Below the pieces are notes generated by a model. It was not told the DNA's origin. It was given only the letters and a program-made list of their open reading frames with translations, and ran no database searches. Positions 33,482-43,321 of a stretch of 64,000 nucleotides of DNA are shown here, one piece after another. Source of the DNA: Gemmatimonadota bacterium (lineage in GTDB: Bacteria; Gemmatimonadota; Gemmatimonadetes; Longimicrobiales; Gaopeijiaceae); contig JACZXQ010000012.1 of NCBI GenBank assembly GCA_022571515.1, positions 1 to 64,000 on the forward strand, read 5' to 3'. Positions within the stretch are counted from its first letter, which is position 1; every line of letters starts with the position of its first letter. The position numbers and the translations under genes were made by a program.

Positions 33482-34666
33482 TCAGAACGCGGCGATGCCG
33501 GTCAGGGCCTGACCCAGGATCAGCGAGTGGATGTCGTGCGTGCCCTCGTACGTGTAGACCGACTCGAGGTTCGCCATGTGCCGCATGGAGTGGTACTCCA
33601 CCAGAATCCCGTTGGCACCCAATAGGCGACGTGCCTCCCGCGCGATGTCACACGCCATGTTGACGTTCGCCCGCTTCGCCAACGACACCTGTTGCGCGGT
33701 CATGGTACCGGCGTCCTTGAGACGACCAAGCTGGAGGGCGAGGAGCTGGCCCTGGGTGATCTGCGTCAGCATGTCGGCCAGGCGGACCTGCTGGATCTGC
33801 TTTCCGCCGATCGGGCCGTCGAACATGACGCGCTCGACTGCGTAGCTCCGGGCCTCGTGGAAGCAGGCCATCGCCGCGCCCAATACTCCCCATGCGATCC
33901 CATAGCGCGCCTGTGTGAGGCACATGAGAGGGCTCCTGATCCCCGTCGTCTCGGGCATGAGTGCCGAATCCGGGAGGTGCACATCCTGGAGGTGCAGCTC
34001 GCTGGTGTCGGAGGCCAGGAGAGAGAGTTTGCCCTTCTGGTCGGTGGCAGTGAAGCCCTCGGTATCGGTCGGTACGACGAACCCCCGGATCCCCTTGGTG
34101 TCGCCGATCTCACCGGTCTGCGCCCACAGGACGGCCACGTCGGCCATGGAGCCGTTCGTGATCCACATCTTGGTGCCGTTCAGCACCCAACCGTCGTCGG
34201 TCTTCTTGGCCGTCGTGATCATACCCGCCGGATTCGATCCGTAGTCGGGCTCCGTCAGGCCAAAACACCCGATCTTGGTGCCGGCGGCCAACTGAGGGAG
34301 CCACTCGCGCTTCTGCTCCTCACTCCCGAAGGCATGGATCGGGTACATCACGAGTGCGCCCTGAACGGAGGCGAACGAGCGGATGCCCGAATCCCCACGC
34401 TCGAGCTCCTGCATGATCAGCCCATAGGCCACATTGTTCAGGCCGGCGCAGCCATACTCCTCGGGCAGGTTCGCCCCGAGCATCCCCATCTCGGCAATCT
34501 CCGGGATCAGCTCCGTCGGAAAGCGGCGTTCGATGTAGGCCTCGCCGATCAGGGGCATCACCCGATCCTCGACCCATTCACGAATCGTGTCGCGAATCAT
34601 CCGCTCCTCTTCGCTGAGGAGTCCATCGACATCGTAGAAGTCGATTCCTTGGAACTTGCCGGCCAT
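33482..34666 (-). CDS. gcdH: Acyl-CoA dehydrogenase, glutaryl-CoA dehydrogenase type
   Basis: 394 aa from the ATG at 34666. FAD-dependent acyl-CoA dehydrogenase with family landmarks [33 protein letters not shown] and the C-terminal [36 protein letters not shown] and the catalytic Glu in YEGTH point to glutaryl-CoA dehydrogenase, which converts glutaryl-CoA to crotonyl-CoA in lysine and tryptophan breakdown. Electrons would go to ETF. A related short-chain acyl-CoA dehydrogenase is the alternative. Confidence 0.85.
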   Translation of the reverse strand: MAGKFQGIDFYDVDGLLSEEERMIRDTIREWVEDRVMPLIGEAYIERRFPTELIPEIAEMGMLGANLPEEYGCAGLNNVAYGLIMQELERGDSGIRSFASVQGALVMYPIHAFGSEEQKREWLPQLAAGTKIGCFGLTEPDYGSNPAGMITTAKKTDDGWVLNGTKMWITNGSMADVAVLWAQTGEIGDTKGIRGFVVPTDTEGFTATDQKGKLSLLASDTSELHLQDVHLPDSALMPETTGIRSPLMCLTQARYGIAWGVLGAAMACFHEARSYAVERVMFDGPIGGKQIQQVRLADMLTQITQGQLLALQLGRLKDAGTMTAQQVSLAKRANVNMACDIAREARRLLGANGILVEYHSMRHMANLESVYTYEGTHDIHSLILGQALTGIAAF

Positions 34667-34727
34667 CAATCGATCCAGGTCACAGGTGGGTGTCTCGGGG
34701 CGACGGAATCTAAGGACAGAGCACGCC

Positions 34728-35105
34728 TCAGTGGAAGCGGACCCGGCGCTCCTCCTCCGGCGGGCGCTCGGAGGCAGGCACGGCCTCCACCGCGGGGGCG
34801 TTCCGGAGTCGCATGGTGCCATAGATCACCTCGCGGGCCGCCTTGGCTCCCACCCAGAGGGCGGCCACGACCGTGCCGATCCAGGCCCCGATCAGAAGGG
34901 TTGGTTGCACCACCAGCCAAATCCATCCCGACAAGAGGACCGCAAGAACCATCCCGGCGACCCAACCCCACTTCCCAGCCCTCACCCGCGCCGCCGCACG
35001 GCATCCTTCGCACCAGAGAAGTCGATCGAGGTCGGGTCGGTCGTTTTTCTCGAGACAGCGTACGCAGACCATCTCATCAGGGTCGGGTGCCTCAGGGGAA
35101 GTCAA
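34728..35105 (-). CDS. Small membrane protein with N-terminal zinc finger (125 aa)
   Basis: Overlaps the stop of the dehydrogenase gene at 35102 by 4 nt. N-terminus has CVRC and CEGC (about residues 14-17 and 32-35), a zinc-ribbon pattern, then two hydrophobic helices (WVAGMVLAVLLSGWIWLVV and LLIGAWIGTVVAALWVG) and a charged tail. Family not recognised; zinc-ribbon membrane proteins of this build are common and mostly uncharacterised. Confidence 0.7.
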   Translation of the reverse strand: MTSPEAPDPDEMVCVRCLEKNDRPDLDRLLWCEGCRAAARVRAGKWGWVAGMVLAVLLSGWIWLVVQPTLLIGAWIGTVVAALWVGAKAAREVIYGTMRLRNAPAVEAVPASERPPEEERRVRFH

Positions 35106-36115
35106 CGCAGTGCCCGGACGAGAGCCCTCGTGAACTCACGCGTTGACGCTGTCCCACCCATGTCCCTCGTCCGGCAGACGTTCCCGACAACCGTCTCCTC
35201 GAGCGCGACACGGATTCGTGAGGCCGTTTCAGTCTGTTCGACATGATCGAGAAGCATGCACGCGGACAACAGCAGGCCCGTCGGGTTGGCGACGCCCTGC
35301 CCCGCAATGTCCGGAGCGGACCCGTGGACGGCCTCGAACATGGCCGTCTCGGTTCCGATGTTGCCGGCCGGAGTGAATCCCAACCCACCCACCAGTCCGG
35401 CAATCAGATCGCTCAGGATATCTCCGAACATGTTCTCCATCACGAGAACGTCGAACTGGTAGGGATCCAACACCAACGCCATGGCCGTGGCATCGATGAT
35501 CCGGTCCTCGAACTCGATGTCGTCGTATTCCTTGGCCACCTCGTTCCCCACATCGAGGAAGAGCCCCTGCGTGTACTTGAGGATGTTGGCCTTGTGGGCC
35601 AGGGTCACTTTCTTGCGGCCGTTGCTGCGCGCGAACTCGAAGGCGTAGCGTACGATCCGCTCCGCGCCGAACCGGGTCACGATCATGACGGACTCGGCGG
35701 CAGCTCTCGGGTCCCCCCCCACGCCGATGTAGTGCTCGACACCGACGTAGAGCCCTTCCGTATTCTCGCGGATCAACACGAGGTCGATCTCCTCGTAACG
35801 CCCACCGGGAAGCAGGGTCTTGGCGGGCCTGACGTTCGCGTAAAGATCGAACTCTTGGCGGAGAGCCACGTTGATCGAGCGAAAGCCCGAGCCGAGTTGG
35901 GTGGTGAGTGGTCCCTTGAGGGCGACACCCGTGCGGCGGATCGAATCTATCGTCTCGGTGGGAAGCGGGGTTCGCACCTCCTCGAGGGCCGCCATCCCCG
36001 CGAGTTGCCGGTCATATTCGAGGTCCGCGCCGGCGGCCCCGAGCACCTCGAGGGTCGCTTCCGTGACCTCCGGCCCAATGCCGTCACCCGGAATGAGCGT
36101 GATCGTCTTCGCCAT
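35102..36115 (-). CDS. NAD-dependent isocitrate/isopropylmalate-family dehydrogenase
   Basis: 337 aa, the length of short NAD-type enzymes of the decarboxylating dehydrogenase family. Substrate and metal motifs: [86 protein letters not shown] (rather than the longer IPMDH loop) favours an NAD-isocitrate or homoisocitrate dehydrogenase over 3-isopropylmalate dehydrogenase. If isocitrate dehydrogenase, it would supply the 2-oxoglutarate used by KorAB 16 kb away. It is 3 nt downstream of a lipoprotein gene. Confidence 0.88.
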   Translation of the reverse strand: MAKTITLIPGDGIGPEVTEATLEVLGAAGADLEYDRQLAGMAALEEVRTPLPTETIDSIRRTGVALKGPLTTQLGSGFRSINVALRQEFDLYANVRPAKTLLPGGRYEEIDLVLIRENTEGLYVGVEHYIGVGGDPRAAAESVMIVTRFGAERIVRYAFEFARSNGRKKVTLAHKANILKYTQGLFLDVGNEVAKEYDDIEFEDRIIDATAMALVLDPYQFDVLVMENMFGDILSDLIAGLVGGLGFTPAGNIGTETAMFEAVHGSAPDIAGQGVANPTGLLLSACMLLDHVEQTETASRIRVALEETVVGNVCRTRDMGGTASTREFTRALVRALR

Positions 36116-36118
36116 CGG

Positions 36119-36634
36119 TCAGCGCGGGACCCAACGCGGGGAGTACTCGAACTCCGTGTGGTCTTCCCCCCACAGCACGAGATCCTCGAGGAGCGACGGC
36201 CGTTCCGTTCCATCCAACCGTGCCCGCCCTGCGATATTCCGCGCCCTCCGCCACGTCAGGTCGTTCAAGCCGTTTCGAGCGAGGAGCGCCGTGGCCACAC
36301 GCTCTTGCCGCGAACCCGTACGCGTGGTCACGCGCACACCGGCCAGGCCACCGAAGTCGCTGAAGAGCTGCTCGGTCGTGGAACTGAACAGGTAAACGTA
36401 GGGACCGACCCTCGCCCACAGCGCTCCACCTCGGAGAAGCTGTTGGTAGGGTTGGTTCACATTCACGACCACGACATTGCCGCCGACCTCGACCGTGACG
36501 CTTGGCGTCTCCGCGAAGTACGCCTGCGCCTCCGACTCGGTCGGCACCGTGAGATCGGGCTCCTCACAAGCCCCCACCGAGAGGGCGAGAAAGCCCAAGC
36601 CCATACCTATCGTCTGTCGCCACCGTATCGTCAT
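36119..36634 (-). CDS. Hypothetical lipoprotein (171 aa)
   Basis: Leader IGMGLGFLALSVGAC ends in a lipobox. Mature part is beta-rich with VEVGGNVVVVNVNQPYQQLL and an Arg-rich region before a conserved-looking GEDHTEFEYSPRWVPR end. No recognised family. Lies between two minus-strand genes and may be co-transcribed with the dehydrogenase that follows after 3 nt. Confidence 0.65.
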   Translation of the reverse strand: MTIRWRQTIGMGLGFLALSVGACEEPDLTVPTESEAQAYFAETPSVTVEVGGNVVVVNVNQPYQQLLRGGALWARVGPYVYLFSSTTEQLFSDFGGLAGVRVTTRTGSRQERVATALLARNGLNDLTWRRARNIAGRARLDGTERPSLLEDLVLWGEDHTEFEYSPRWVPR

Positions 36635-36667
36635 CGATCTATCTTCACCCTCGCCCCTATTGGGCCC

Positions 36668-37384
36668 TCACTCGTGCATGTACCAAAGTAGCATCGACGC
36701 CAGCGCATCCACCGCCGACGCGACGATCTGAAAATCGCCGGCCGTTCCCGGCTGGCCCTCCACCACACCGAACCAGATCACCCTTCCCCTACGCACGTCG
36801 AGCAGCGTCGCCACCACCTCGATAACGGACGAGCCGTCCGGCTCGACCCGCCGTCGGGCCTCGACCGGGATCAGCGCGACCTGCGCGTTCGTAACCGCGG
36901 CCGCGCGCAAAAGATGTCCGTATAGTGGATCCCCGATCCGGTTCACCTCCCGGGTCAGGAACATGCCGACGGGCAGAGCCGAAAGCGGCACATCCAGCCC
37001 GGGCGAGCGGGCCAACGTGCGGGCCAGCTCGTCCGCCATGATCCAGTCGACACCCGCGCCCCGCGCCCGGAGCGCGAAGGCGATCTCAGGGTCCAGGTCG
37101 TCTCGTAGCCCGGCCTTACGCTGCAATGGCATCACCATGACTCTCACGCCACGCAGGTCCGGCACGAATCCGCGCATCGCTCCAGGCTCAGGAGCCTCGA
37201 CCCGTCCGGAGCCGCAGCCCGAGGCGATCAGGGCCGCAAAAAGCGTGCCCACCAGGGTCCGTGTCCCATTCCTCAGCCTGTTGATCGTCGCCTCCGTTCC
37301 AGGGCCCAAGTCGCCTGTTGGCCAGCGGACTGTACAGCCGAGAAAAATACCTAAATACCGCCTCTTGAAACACCCCAGAATCAC
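36668..37384 (-). CDS. Hypothetical lipoprotein (about 200-238 aa)
   Basis: A lipobox LIASGC occurs in LVGTLFAALIASGC, so the real start is probably about 10-20 residues before it; the first in-frame ATG (37384) would leave an oddly long leader. No ATG lies in between, so a non-ATG start is possible. The mature part (RVMVMPLQRKAG, DPEIAFALRARGAGVDWIMADELARTLARSPG, AQVALIPVEARRRV) resembles proteins that compute a per-cell-envelope activity like GNA1162/LpoB-type TolB-N folds, but I do not assign it. Confidence 0.6.
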   Translation of the reverse strand: MILGCFKRRYLGIFLGCTVRWPTGDLGPGTEATINRLRNGTRTLVGTLFAALIASGCGSGRVEAPEPGAMRGFVPDLRGVRVMVMPLQRKAGLRDDLDPEIAFALRARGAGVDWIMADELARTLARSPGLDVPLSALPVGMFLTREVNRIGDPLYGHLLRAAAVTNAQVALIPVEARRRVEPDGSSVIEVVATLLDVRRGRVIWFGVVEGQPGTAGDFQIVASAVDALASMLLWYMHE

Positions 37385-37601
37385 TACCGATCCCGCCGCC
37401 TTGCACCGCCTCCCCCACGGGTGCCCAGGTGGCGGTGGCCTGTAGCCTCAGCGATGAGATCGTGGCGTTGAACGCCCGCACGTTGGAAGAACGCTCACGC
37501 TCTCCTGCCGGGCAAATCCGATGCAACACGGGTGCTCTGAAGGGCCTATCTTTCAAGTGGCGCCCGCAAAGAGCCGGTGGGACCCTTCGAAGAGGCACTC
37601 A

Positions 37602-39347
37602 GTGCAGAAATCTCCCTCCTTGAACCGAAAGCTGCTCCTCAGCGTAATACTGGCCATTTCGACGGCCACCTGTCGCAGCAGTAGCACCACCTCCTCCGGT
37701 ACTGCGAGCCTGGCGTTCGACGTGACCCAGGTCGAACTCGGCGAGGGCCGATCCAGTCAGCTCGGACTCAGCAACACGGGCTCGGTAGCGGTAGGTCCCA
37801 TCCGGTTCGTCTCGACCCCCGTTCTGGACGCGCAGGGGACACAGGTCGCGGGCGCGAGCGTGTCGGTACCCTCCGGGGAAATCGCCACGTTAGACCCCGG
37901 TACGTCCCGCCAGATCACCGCAGTCGTAACAGACGAAGCGCTTCTCCCTGGACGCTACACCACGGTGCTCAGCGCCGTGGTGGGGTCCGTGGCGATGGCC
38001 AACGTCACCCTTGCGTTCAACGTGGCGTCGCTCGACCAGCCGGACGTCGCTTCCCTCGTGATCACGTCCGGCCCGACACAGGTGACGCAGGGAGATCTGG
38101 TGACCTATCAGGCGGAGGCGCGCAACGCTGCGGGTGCCGTAGTCGCCGGTACGACAGTGAGCTGGTTCCTTGCGCCTGGGGTGACAGGGCTCGTCAGAGC
38201 CGACGGCGGGTTCGTGGGCTACGAAGCGGGTGTCGCCAGGATCGTCGCGGTTGCCGGCGTGTTCGCCGACACCATCGAGGTGACCGTGGCGGCTCGGAAC
38301 CTCACAGGCCAGCTCAACCTCGTGGGCCTCGGTGGGCTGCCTAGCGGGCGGGGCACCACGGATCTGTGGCTGCACGGCACCCACGCGTATACGGGCACGC
38401 TTCTGGTCGTCACCAACGGGGTGGCCGCGTTCGGAAACGCCCTCATGGTTTGGGACATCAGCGACCCGACCGCGCCCGTGCTTACGGATTCCGTGGTGGT
38501 GGACGCACGCCGCGTGAACGACATCAAGATCCGGGCCGACGGCACCCTGGCGGTGTTGACCCACGAGGACTCGAGTGACGACCTGAATGGAGTCACGATT
38601 CTCGACCTGACGGACCCCGCCCACCCGACCGTCATCAGCCGCTTTACGACCGGACTGGAATCGGGTGTCCACAACGTGTGGATCGAAGGCGACTTCGTGT
38701 ATGTGGTCGTCGACCCACCCGGCGGCGACATGAAGGTCCTGGATATCTCCGACCCGGCCAATCCAACGTTGGTGGCGTCGTTCTCCATGCCGACCAGCTT
38801 CCTGCACGACATCTACGGGCGTGACGGCTTGCTCTTCCTCTCGTACTGGGACGAAGGGCTCGTCATCCTGGACGTGGGGCATGGGATCCGTGGAGGAACG
38901 CCGGCCGATCCGAGGCTGGTGTCGCGCGTGCTCACGGCAGGCGGCCAAACCCACAACGCTTGGTACTGGCCCGAGTCCGGCTACGTCTTCATCGGCGAGG
39001 AGGACTTCGCGACGCCCGGCATCATGCACGTCGTGGACGCCAGCGATCTCGAGAACCCGGTCGAGGTGGCCACGTTCAGGGTGCCCGGACAGCCTCCACA
39101 CAACTTCTGGCTCGACGAGGACCGGGGCGTGCTGTACCAGGCCTGGTACCAGAACGGAATCAGGGTCCTCGACGTCACGGGAGGACTGGCCGGCGAGTTG
39201 GAGCGCCAGGGCCGGGAGATCATGTTCAGCCTCTACGAGGGCGCCCAGCCGGGACCCACGCGTTCTTGGGCGCCCCAGCTACACGAGGGCATGCTCTACG
39301 TTTCGGACATCAGCAGCGGGCTGGTCGTCCTACAGCCCCAATTCTAG
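37602..39347 (+). CDS. LVIVD-repeat beta-propeller lipoprotein
   Basis: The GTG at 37602 with agagg 7 nt upstream gives a leader (LLLSVILAISTATC) with a weak lipobox; the ATG at 37521 is too far upstream. The first third has Ig-like beta-domains (LAFDVTQVELGEGRSSQLGL; VTQGDLVTYQAEARNAAGAVVAGTTVSW). The rest contains LVIVD-type repeats with DISDP/DLTDP/DASDL signatures (LMVWDISDPTAPVL, VTILDLTDPAHPTV, MKVLDISDPANPTL, MHVVDASDLENPVE) expected to form a propeller. A surface or periplasmic binding protein of unknown ligand. Confidence 0.8.
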   Translation: MQKSPSLNRKLLLSVILAISTATCRSSSTTSSGTASLAFDVTQVELGEGRSSQLGLSNTGSVAVGPIRFVSTPVLDAQGTQVAGASVSVPSGEIATLDPGTSRQITAVVTDEALLPGRYTTVLSAVVGSVAMANVTLAFNVASLDQPDVASLVITSGPTQVTQGDLVTYQAEARNAAGAVVAGTTVSWFLAPGVTGLVRADGGFVGYEAGVARIVAVAGVFADTIEVTVAARNLTGQLNLVGLGGLPSGRGTTDLWLHGTHAYTGTLLVVTNGVAAFGNALMVWDISDPTAPVLTDSVVVDARRVNDIKIRADGTLAVLTHEDSSDDLNGVTILDLTDPAHPTVISRFTTGLESGVHNVWIEGDFVYVVVDPPGGDMKVLDISDPANPTLVASFSMPTSFLHDIYGRDGLLFLSYWDEGLVILDVGHGIRGGTPADPRLVSRVLTAGGQTHNAWYWPESGYVFIGEEDFATPGIMHVVDASDLENPVEVATFRVPGQPPHNFWLDEDRGVLYQAWYQNGIRVLDVTGGLAGELERQGREIMFSLYEGAQPGPTRSWAPQLHEGMLYVSDISSGLVVLQPQF

Positions 39348-39374
39348 GCCGTCCCAGGCCGCTGGGGGGTCGAC

Positions 39375-39788
39375 TCAGCCGTCCGCGGTGGTATCCGACC
39401 TATCGAGTTCGAGTGCGGCCGAGTTGATGCAGTAGCGAAGGCCGGTCGGCTGCGGCCCGTCAGGGAACACGTGCCCGAGGTGCCCGTCGCACGAGGCGCA
39501 TGACACCTCCGTCCGGCGAGAGAACAGGCCGCGGTCCTCTTCCTCGCGGAGACTGGCATGCCCCACGGGTTCGTAGAAGCTCGGCCATCCGGTACCCGAG
39601 TCGAACTTGGCGTCGGAGCTGAACAACGGCGCACCACATCCGGCGCAGCGGTACGTGCCCTCGCCCATACTCTCGCAGTGCTCCCCGGTGAAGGCACGCT
39701 CCGTGCCCTTCTTTCTGAGCACCCGGTACTGCTCGGGCGTCAGGCTCTCACGCCACTCCTGATCGGTTTTTTCGGTTCGGTCGGCCAC
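39375..39788 (-). CDS. msrB: Peptide methionine (R)-S-oxide reductase MsrB
   Basis: 137 aa, full family length. Zinc site from CAGC and CASC; catalytic RYCINSAAL (Cys about 118) and the GTGWPSFYEP substrate loop. Repairs the R-epimer of methionine sulfoxide in proteins. No leader, so cytoplasmic. Downstream of the DUF3179 gene by about 20 nt. Confidence 0.95.
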   Translation of the reverse strand: MADRTEKTDQEWRESLTPEQYRVLRKKGTERAFTGEHCESMGEGTYRCAGCGAPLFSSDAKFDSGTGWPSFYEPVGHASLREEEDRGLFSRRTEVSCASCDGHLGHVFPDGPQPTGLRYCINSAALELDRSDTTADG

Positions 39789-39809
39789 GACGCACTCGCC
39801 AGTCTCGGT

Positions 39810-40973
39810 CTAGCGGCCCCTCCAGACCTTGGTCTCGGGCCGGAAGACACCCCAAGCGAACCAGAAGTGATTACCGTGGACCACCTCCGTCAACTGTGTT
39901 CCCTCCAGCTCGCCCTCGATGGCCTGCCCCACCAAGTTCCAGACCGTACCCGTCTGCCGGTCCCTGAACCGGCCGTCTCCCGCCTCCTCGAAGACGAGCT
40001 TGCGGCCGTCCACGACGGGATCGAACGTGGCGCTCGACCCCACGTCCCGGCCATTCGCCATGTTGGCTTTATCTACGGCGCTTGCGGTGCCGGGCGCCCA
40101 GAACACAACCACGTTCCGGTCACCCACCTCGACGTTGGCCACGCGGATCTCCTTCAGCACCGAAAACGGCACGGCCAGATAAGCCTCGACCTCGGTATCC
40201 TCGAGCGCGACGACCCGCTCCATGGCAGGCAACCGGTCGTCGTCCTTTCCGAACCGGAAGAACTCGCGCCTCGGTCCCCTGCCCCGGTCGTAACCCACGT
40301 AAGGGTTCCGCCCATAGGTCGAAGGCGGTAATAGCCCGGTCTCACGGGACAGGACCTGTGCCTCGGGGAATTGCCGCTTCACGTCCCGCCAGGACAGGAC
40401 GTTGGCGGGGATGAACGTCAGCCGTTCACCCGCGTACTGCCCCACGATCCCCTCGCCCGTCGCCTGCTGCCACCACGTCTCGGTCTGCCTGTCGTACATC
40501 ACGAGATCCGAGTGACGCAGCCTACCGGTCGTGCCGAAGTCCAGCAGCTTGCCGTCGTAACGCCGGTCGAACGCCAGGGTCGTGTTGCACAGCGGGCAGT
40601 AGGTCACCGTGATGGGCTCACCGCCCACCACATCATTCACGATCTCGTGACGAATCAGAATCTGAAGCGGATAGGCCTTGGTCACACCGCCGGCGCGCAC
40701 CACGGCAATCGGCTCCCGGTTGCCGAGCCAGCGGTCGGCTGCCTTGATATCGACGAACCTCGGGGCGTCGATCGCTCGGATTCCGTCCTTGGGCGGCCCA
40801 CCGGACGTAATCTCCTCGAACGGCACCGTGTGCTTCGTGAAGTCGGTGATCCACCGGTCCCGACCCGCGACGGACGGCCTCTCCTGGGCTGCCGCCTCGT
40901 CCGCACGGGTGGTGCACGCCATGAGCGTGAGCAAGAGAATCAACTGTGTGGCCCCATAGGGTCTGAAACGCAT
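39810..40973 (-). CDS. DUF3179-containing lipoprotein
   Basis: 387 aa from the ATG at 40973; leader LILLLTLMACTTRA with a lipobox. DUF3179 landmarks: GIRAIDAPRFV, KAYPLQILIRHEIVNDVVGG, TYCPLCNTTLAFDR with its CxxC pair, and LRHSDLVMYDRQTETWWQQATGE. The biochemical role of DUF3179 is unknown; the CPLC motif could bind metal or act in thiol chemistry. Confidence 0.88.
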   Translation of the reverse strand: MRFRPYGATQLILLLTLMACTTRADEAAAQERPSVAGRDRWITDFTKHTVPFEEITSGGPPKDGIRAIDAPRFVDIKAADRWLGNREPIAVVRAGGVTKAYPLQILIRHEIVNDVVGGEPITVTYCPLCNTTLAFDRRYDGKLLDFGTTGRLRHSDLVMYDRQTETWWQQATGEGIVGQYAGERLTFIPANVLSWRDVKRQFPEAQVLSRETGLLPPSTYGRNPYVGYDRGRGPRREFFRFGKDDDRLPAMERVVALEDTEVEAYLAVPFSVLKEIRVANVEVGDRNVVVFWAPGTASAVDKANMANGRDVGSSATFDPVVDGRKLVFEEAGDGRFRDRQTGTVWNLVGQAIEGELEGTQLTEVVHGNHFWFAWGVFRPETKVWRGR

Positions 40974-41139
40974 ATCCAACCTCGGTTCGGGATTATGGGC
41001 GTCGTATTGGTGAACGCGCGGGGAGGCCCGAGCGGTTCCGAGCCACGACACTGCTTGTATCTGAACGCGGAGCATGATCTCTTGAGGCCTCTGCTGATCC
41101 CGTGGAGCCCTTTCAAGTGACGCGAACGAGGAATCCGAT

Positions 41140-41523
41140 ATGAGTGAAGCATCCGTCGGGCATTTCCGGTGGGAAGACGTGCCCCGAGAGGAGTTGAAGG
41201 AAGGACTCGGCAGGCGGGTCATATCCGGTGAGAAAGGCATGCTGGCACAGGTGTATTTGGACCGGGGATGCGTGGTACCGCTGCATTCCCACGACAATGA
41301 GCAGTTCACGTACATCCTCGACGGCGCACTGAAGTTCTGGATCGGCGAGGATCAGTCTGAGGAGATCATCGTCCGGAGCGGCGAGGTCCTCCACATCCCG
41401 TCCGGCGTACCGCACAGCGCCGAGGCCATCGAGGACACGCTGGACCTGGACGTATTCGTGCCGCCGAGGCAGGACTGGCTCACCGGCACGGACGACTACC
41501 TCCGCCAATCCGATGAGAGCTAG
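41140..41523 (+). CDS. Cupin-domain protein
   Basis: 127 aa single-domain cupin: first motif PLHSHDNEQFTYILDGALKF with His, His, Glu-type metal ligands, second motif GEVLHIPSGVPHSAEAIEDT. These small cupins bind Fe, Mn or Zn and have diverse roles. It precedes an SDR gene by 8 nt and may act in the same minor pathway. Confidence 0.85.
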   Translation: MSEASVGHFRWEDVPREELKEGLGRRVISGEKGMLAQVYLDRGCVVPLHSHDNEQFTYILDGALKFWIGEDQSEEIIVRSGEVLHIPSGVPHSAEAIEDTLDLDVFVPPRQDWLTGTDDYLRQSDES

Positions 41524-41531
41524 AAGTACGC

Positions 41532-42320
41532 ATGGACTTCGGAATCGATGGAAAGACCGCGCTGGTAGCGGCCTCGAGCAAGGGACTCGGCCGGGCCGTC
41601 GCGGAGGAGCTGGGCGCAGAGGGAGCCAGAGTGATCCTATGCGCGAGGGGGACCGAAGCGCTCGAGGCTACCCGGGCGGCCATGGCCGACTCGGGCGCCG
41701 AGGTCACGGCGGTCGTCGCCGATCTCACGGATCCCCGGCAGATTGAACATGTGATCGAAACTGGAGTGCAGGCATTCGGACCGATCGACATCCTGATCAC
41801 GAACACCGGCGGTCCGCCACCTGGGCCCTTCGAGAGCCACACGCCGGAAGTCTGGGACCAGGCGGTGCGCGAGAACCTGAGCAGCGTGCTCAACATGACT
41901 CGTTGCGTGCTGCCCGCCATGAAGGAGCGGAGGTGGGGCCGCATCATCACCATCACTTCGGTCGCCGTGAAGCAGCCGGTGGACGGGCTCATCCTGTCGA
42001 ACAGCATTCGCGCGGCGGTGACCGGATTCGCGAAGACTCTCGCCAACGAAGTGGCTTCCTTCGGCATCACCGTGAACAACGTCATGCCGGGGTACACGCG
42101 CACCGAGCGGCTCGACCAACTCGCGGCGGACATCGCCGAGCGGTCGGGCGGGAGCGTCGATGACGCCTTCGCCGCATGGGAAGGCCAGATTCCGCTGGGA
42201 CGGGTCGGGGACCCGAGGGAATTCGGGGCCCTGGTGGCGTTTCTAGTGTCGGAAAGAGCGAGTTACATCACAGGCACCTCGATCGCGGTCGACGGCGGTG
42301 CCGTAAAAGGGCTGCTGTAG
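41532..42320 (+). CDS. Short-chain dehydrogenase/reductase
   Basis: 262 aa Rossmann enzyme: ASSKGLGRAVAEELG at the cofactor site, NTGGPPPG in the NNAG position, a Ser/Tyr/Lys region that is atypical (TITSVAVKQPVDGLILSNSIRAAVTGFAK: Ser present, the catalytic Tyr replaced near LSNSIRAA). This variant motif is known in a subgroup of SDRs often annotated as 3-oxoacyl-ACP reductase-like. C-terminal YITGTSIAVDGGAVKGLL is standard. Substrate unknown. Confidence 0.8.
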   Translation: MDFGIDGKTALVAASSKGLGRAVAEELGAEGARVILCARGTEALEATRAAMADSGAEVTAVVADLTDPRQIEHVIETGVQAFGPIDILITNTGGPPPGPFESHTPEVWDQAVRENLSSVLNMTRCVLPAMKERRWGRIITITSVAVKQPVDGLILSNSIRAAVTGFAKTLANEVASFGITVNNVMPGYTRTERLDQLAADIAERSGGSVDDAFAAWEGQIPLGRVGDPREFGALVAFLVSERASYITGTSIAVDGGAVKGLL

Positions 42321-42343
42321 CGTCCATCGTCAGGAGAACATGA

Positions 42344-43273
42344 ATGTCGGCACAGCTCGAGGGCTCGAAGTGGATCTGGAAGGACGGAGAGTTCATCGCC
42401 TGGGAGGACGCGACGCTGCACCTCCTCAGCACGGCGGTTCAGTTCGGGACATCGATGTTCGAGGGGATCCGGTGCTACGACAGCGCGTCGGGCCCGGCCA
42501 TCTTCCGGTTGGACTCCCACCTCGAGCGCCTCATGCATTCCTGCAAGATCTACCGCATGGTCCCGGCACACTCGACCGATACGCTCACCCGAGCGTGCAA
42601 GGACGTCGTGGCCCGCAACGAGCTGGGTGACTGTTACATCCGGCCCATGGTGCTCCGCGGTTACGGCGCCGCTGGACTCGATCCGGCCGCCAGCCCCATC
42701 GAGACTTATGTGGCCGCCTGGAATTGGGGCACCTACCTGGGAGAGGAGGCGCTCAAGGAGGGCGTGGACGTGTGCGTGTCATCGTGGAATCGTCCTGCGC
42801 CGAACACCTTCCCCGTGCAGGCCAAGGCCGCAGGCCACTACAACAATGCGCAACTCATCAAGATGGAGGCACTCGCAAACGGGTACGTCGAGGCGATCGT
42901 GCTCGCGCCTAACGGGATCGTAAGCGAGGGAAGCGGCCAGAACCTGTTTCTGGTCCGACGCGGGGTGCTGATCTGCCCGGCCTTGGAGGGAACGGCCCTC
43001 CGGGGTATCACGCGCGACGCCATCCTGACCCTGGCGGGGGACATGGGCCTCGAGGTGCGCCTGGAAGCCGTAGCACGCGAGGACCTCTACACGTCCGACG
43101 AGCTGTTCTTCACCGGAACGGCCTCGGAGGTGACACCGATCCGCAGCGTCGACCGCATTCCCGTCGGGGAGGGCAAGGCGGGCCCGATCACGCTAGAGAT
43201 CCAGCGGAGCTACCTGGCCGTCGCGAAGGGTGAGGCCGAGGATCCGCATGGTTGGTTGACGCCCGTGAACTGA
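42344..43273 (+). CDS. ilvE: Branched-chain amino acid aminotransferase
   Basis: 309 aa class IV PLP aminotransferase. Landmarks: GTSMFEGIRCYD, RLDSHLERLMHSCKIY, PLP lysine in AKAAGHYNNAQLIKMEA, SEGSGQNLFLVRRG and ELFFTGTASEVTPI. Interconverts Leu/Ile/Val and their 2-oxoacids with glutamate/2-oxoglutarate. GGAG precedes the start. Its keto-acid products are possible substrates for 2-oxoacid oxidoreductases. Confidence 0.93.
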   Translation: MSAQLEGSKWIWKDGEFIAWEDATLHLLSTAVQFGTSMFEGIRCYDSASGPAIFRLDSHLERLMHSCKIYRMVPAHSTDTLTRACKDVVARNELGDCYIRPMVLRGYGAAGLDPAASPIETYVAAWNWGTYLGEEALKEGVDVCVSSWNRPAPNTFPVQAKAAGHYNNAQLIKMEALANGYVEAIVLAPNGIVSEGSGQNLFLVRRGVLICPALEGTALRGITRDAILTLAGDMGLEVRLEAVAREDLYTSDELFFTGTASEVTPIRSVDRIPVGEGKAGPITLEIQRSYLAVAKGEAEDPHGWLTPVN

Positions 43274-43321
43274 CCCCTCGCGACATCCACTAGAAGGCTT
43301 GTGAAGCGGTCAGGGAGTCTC

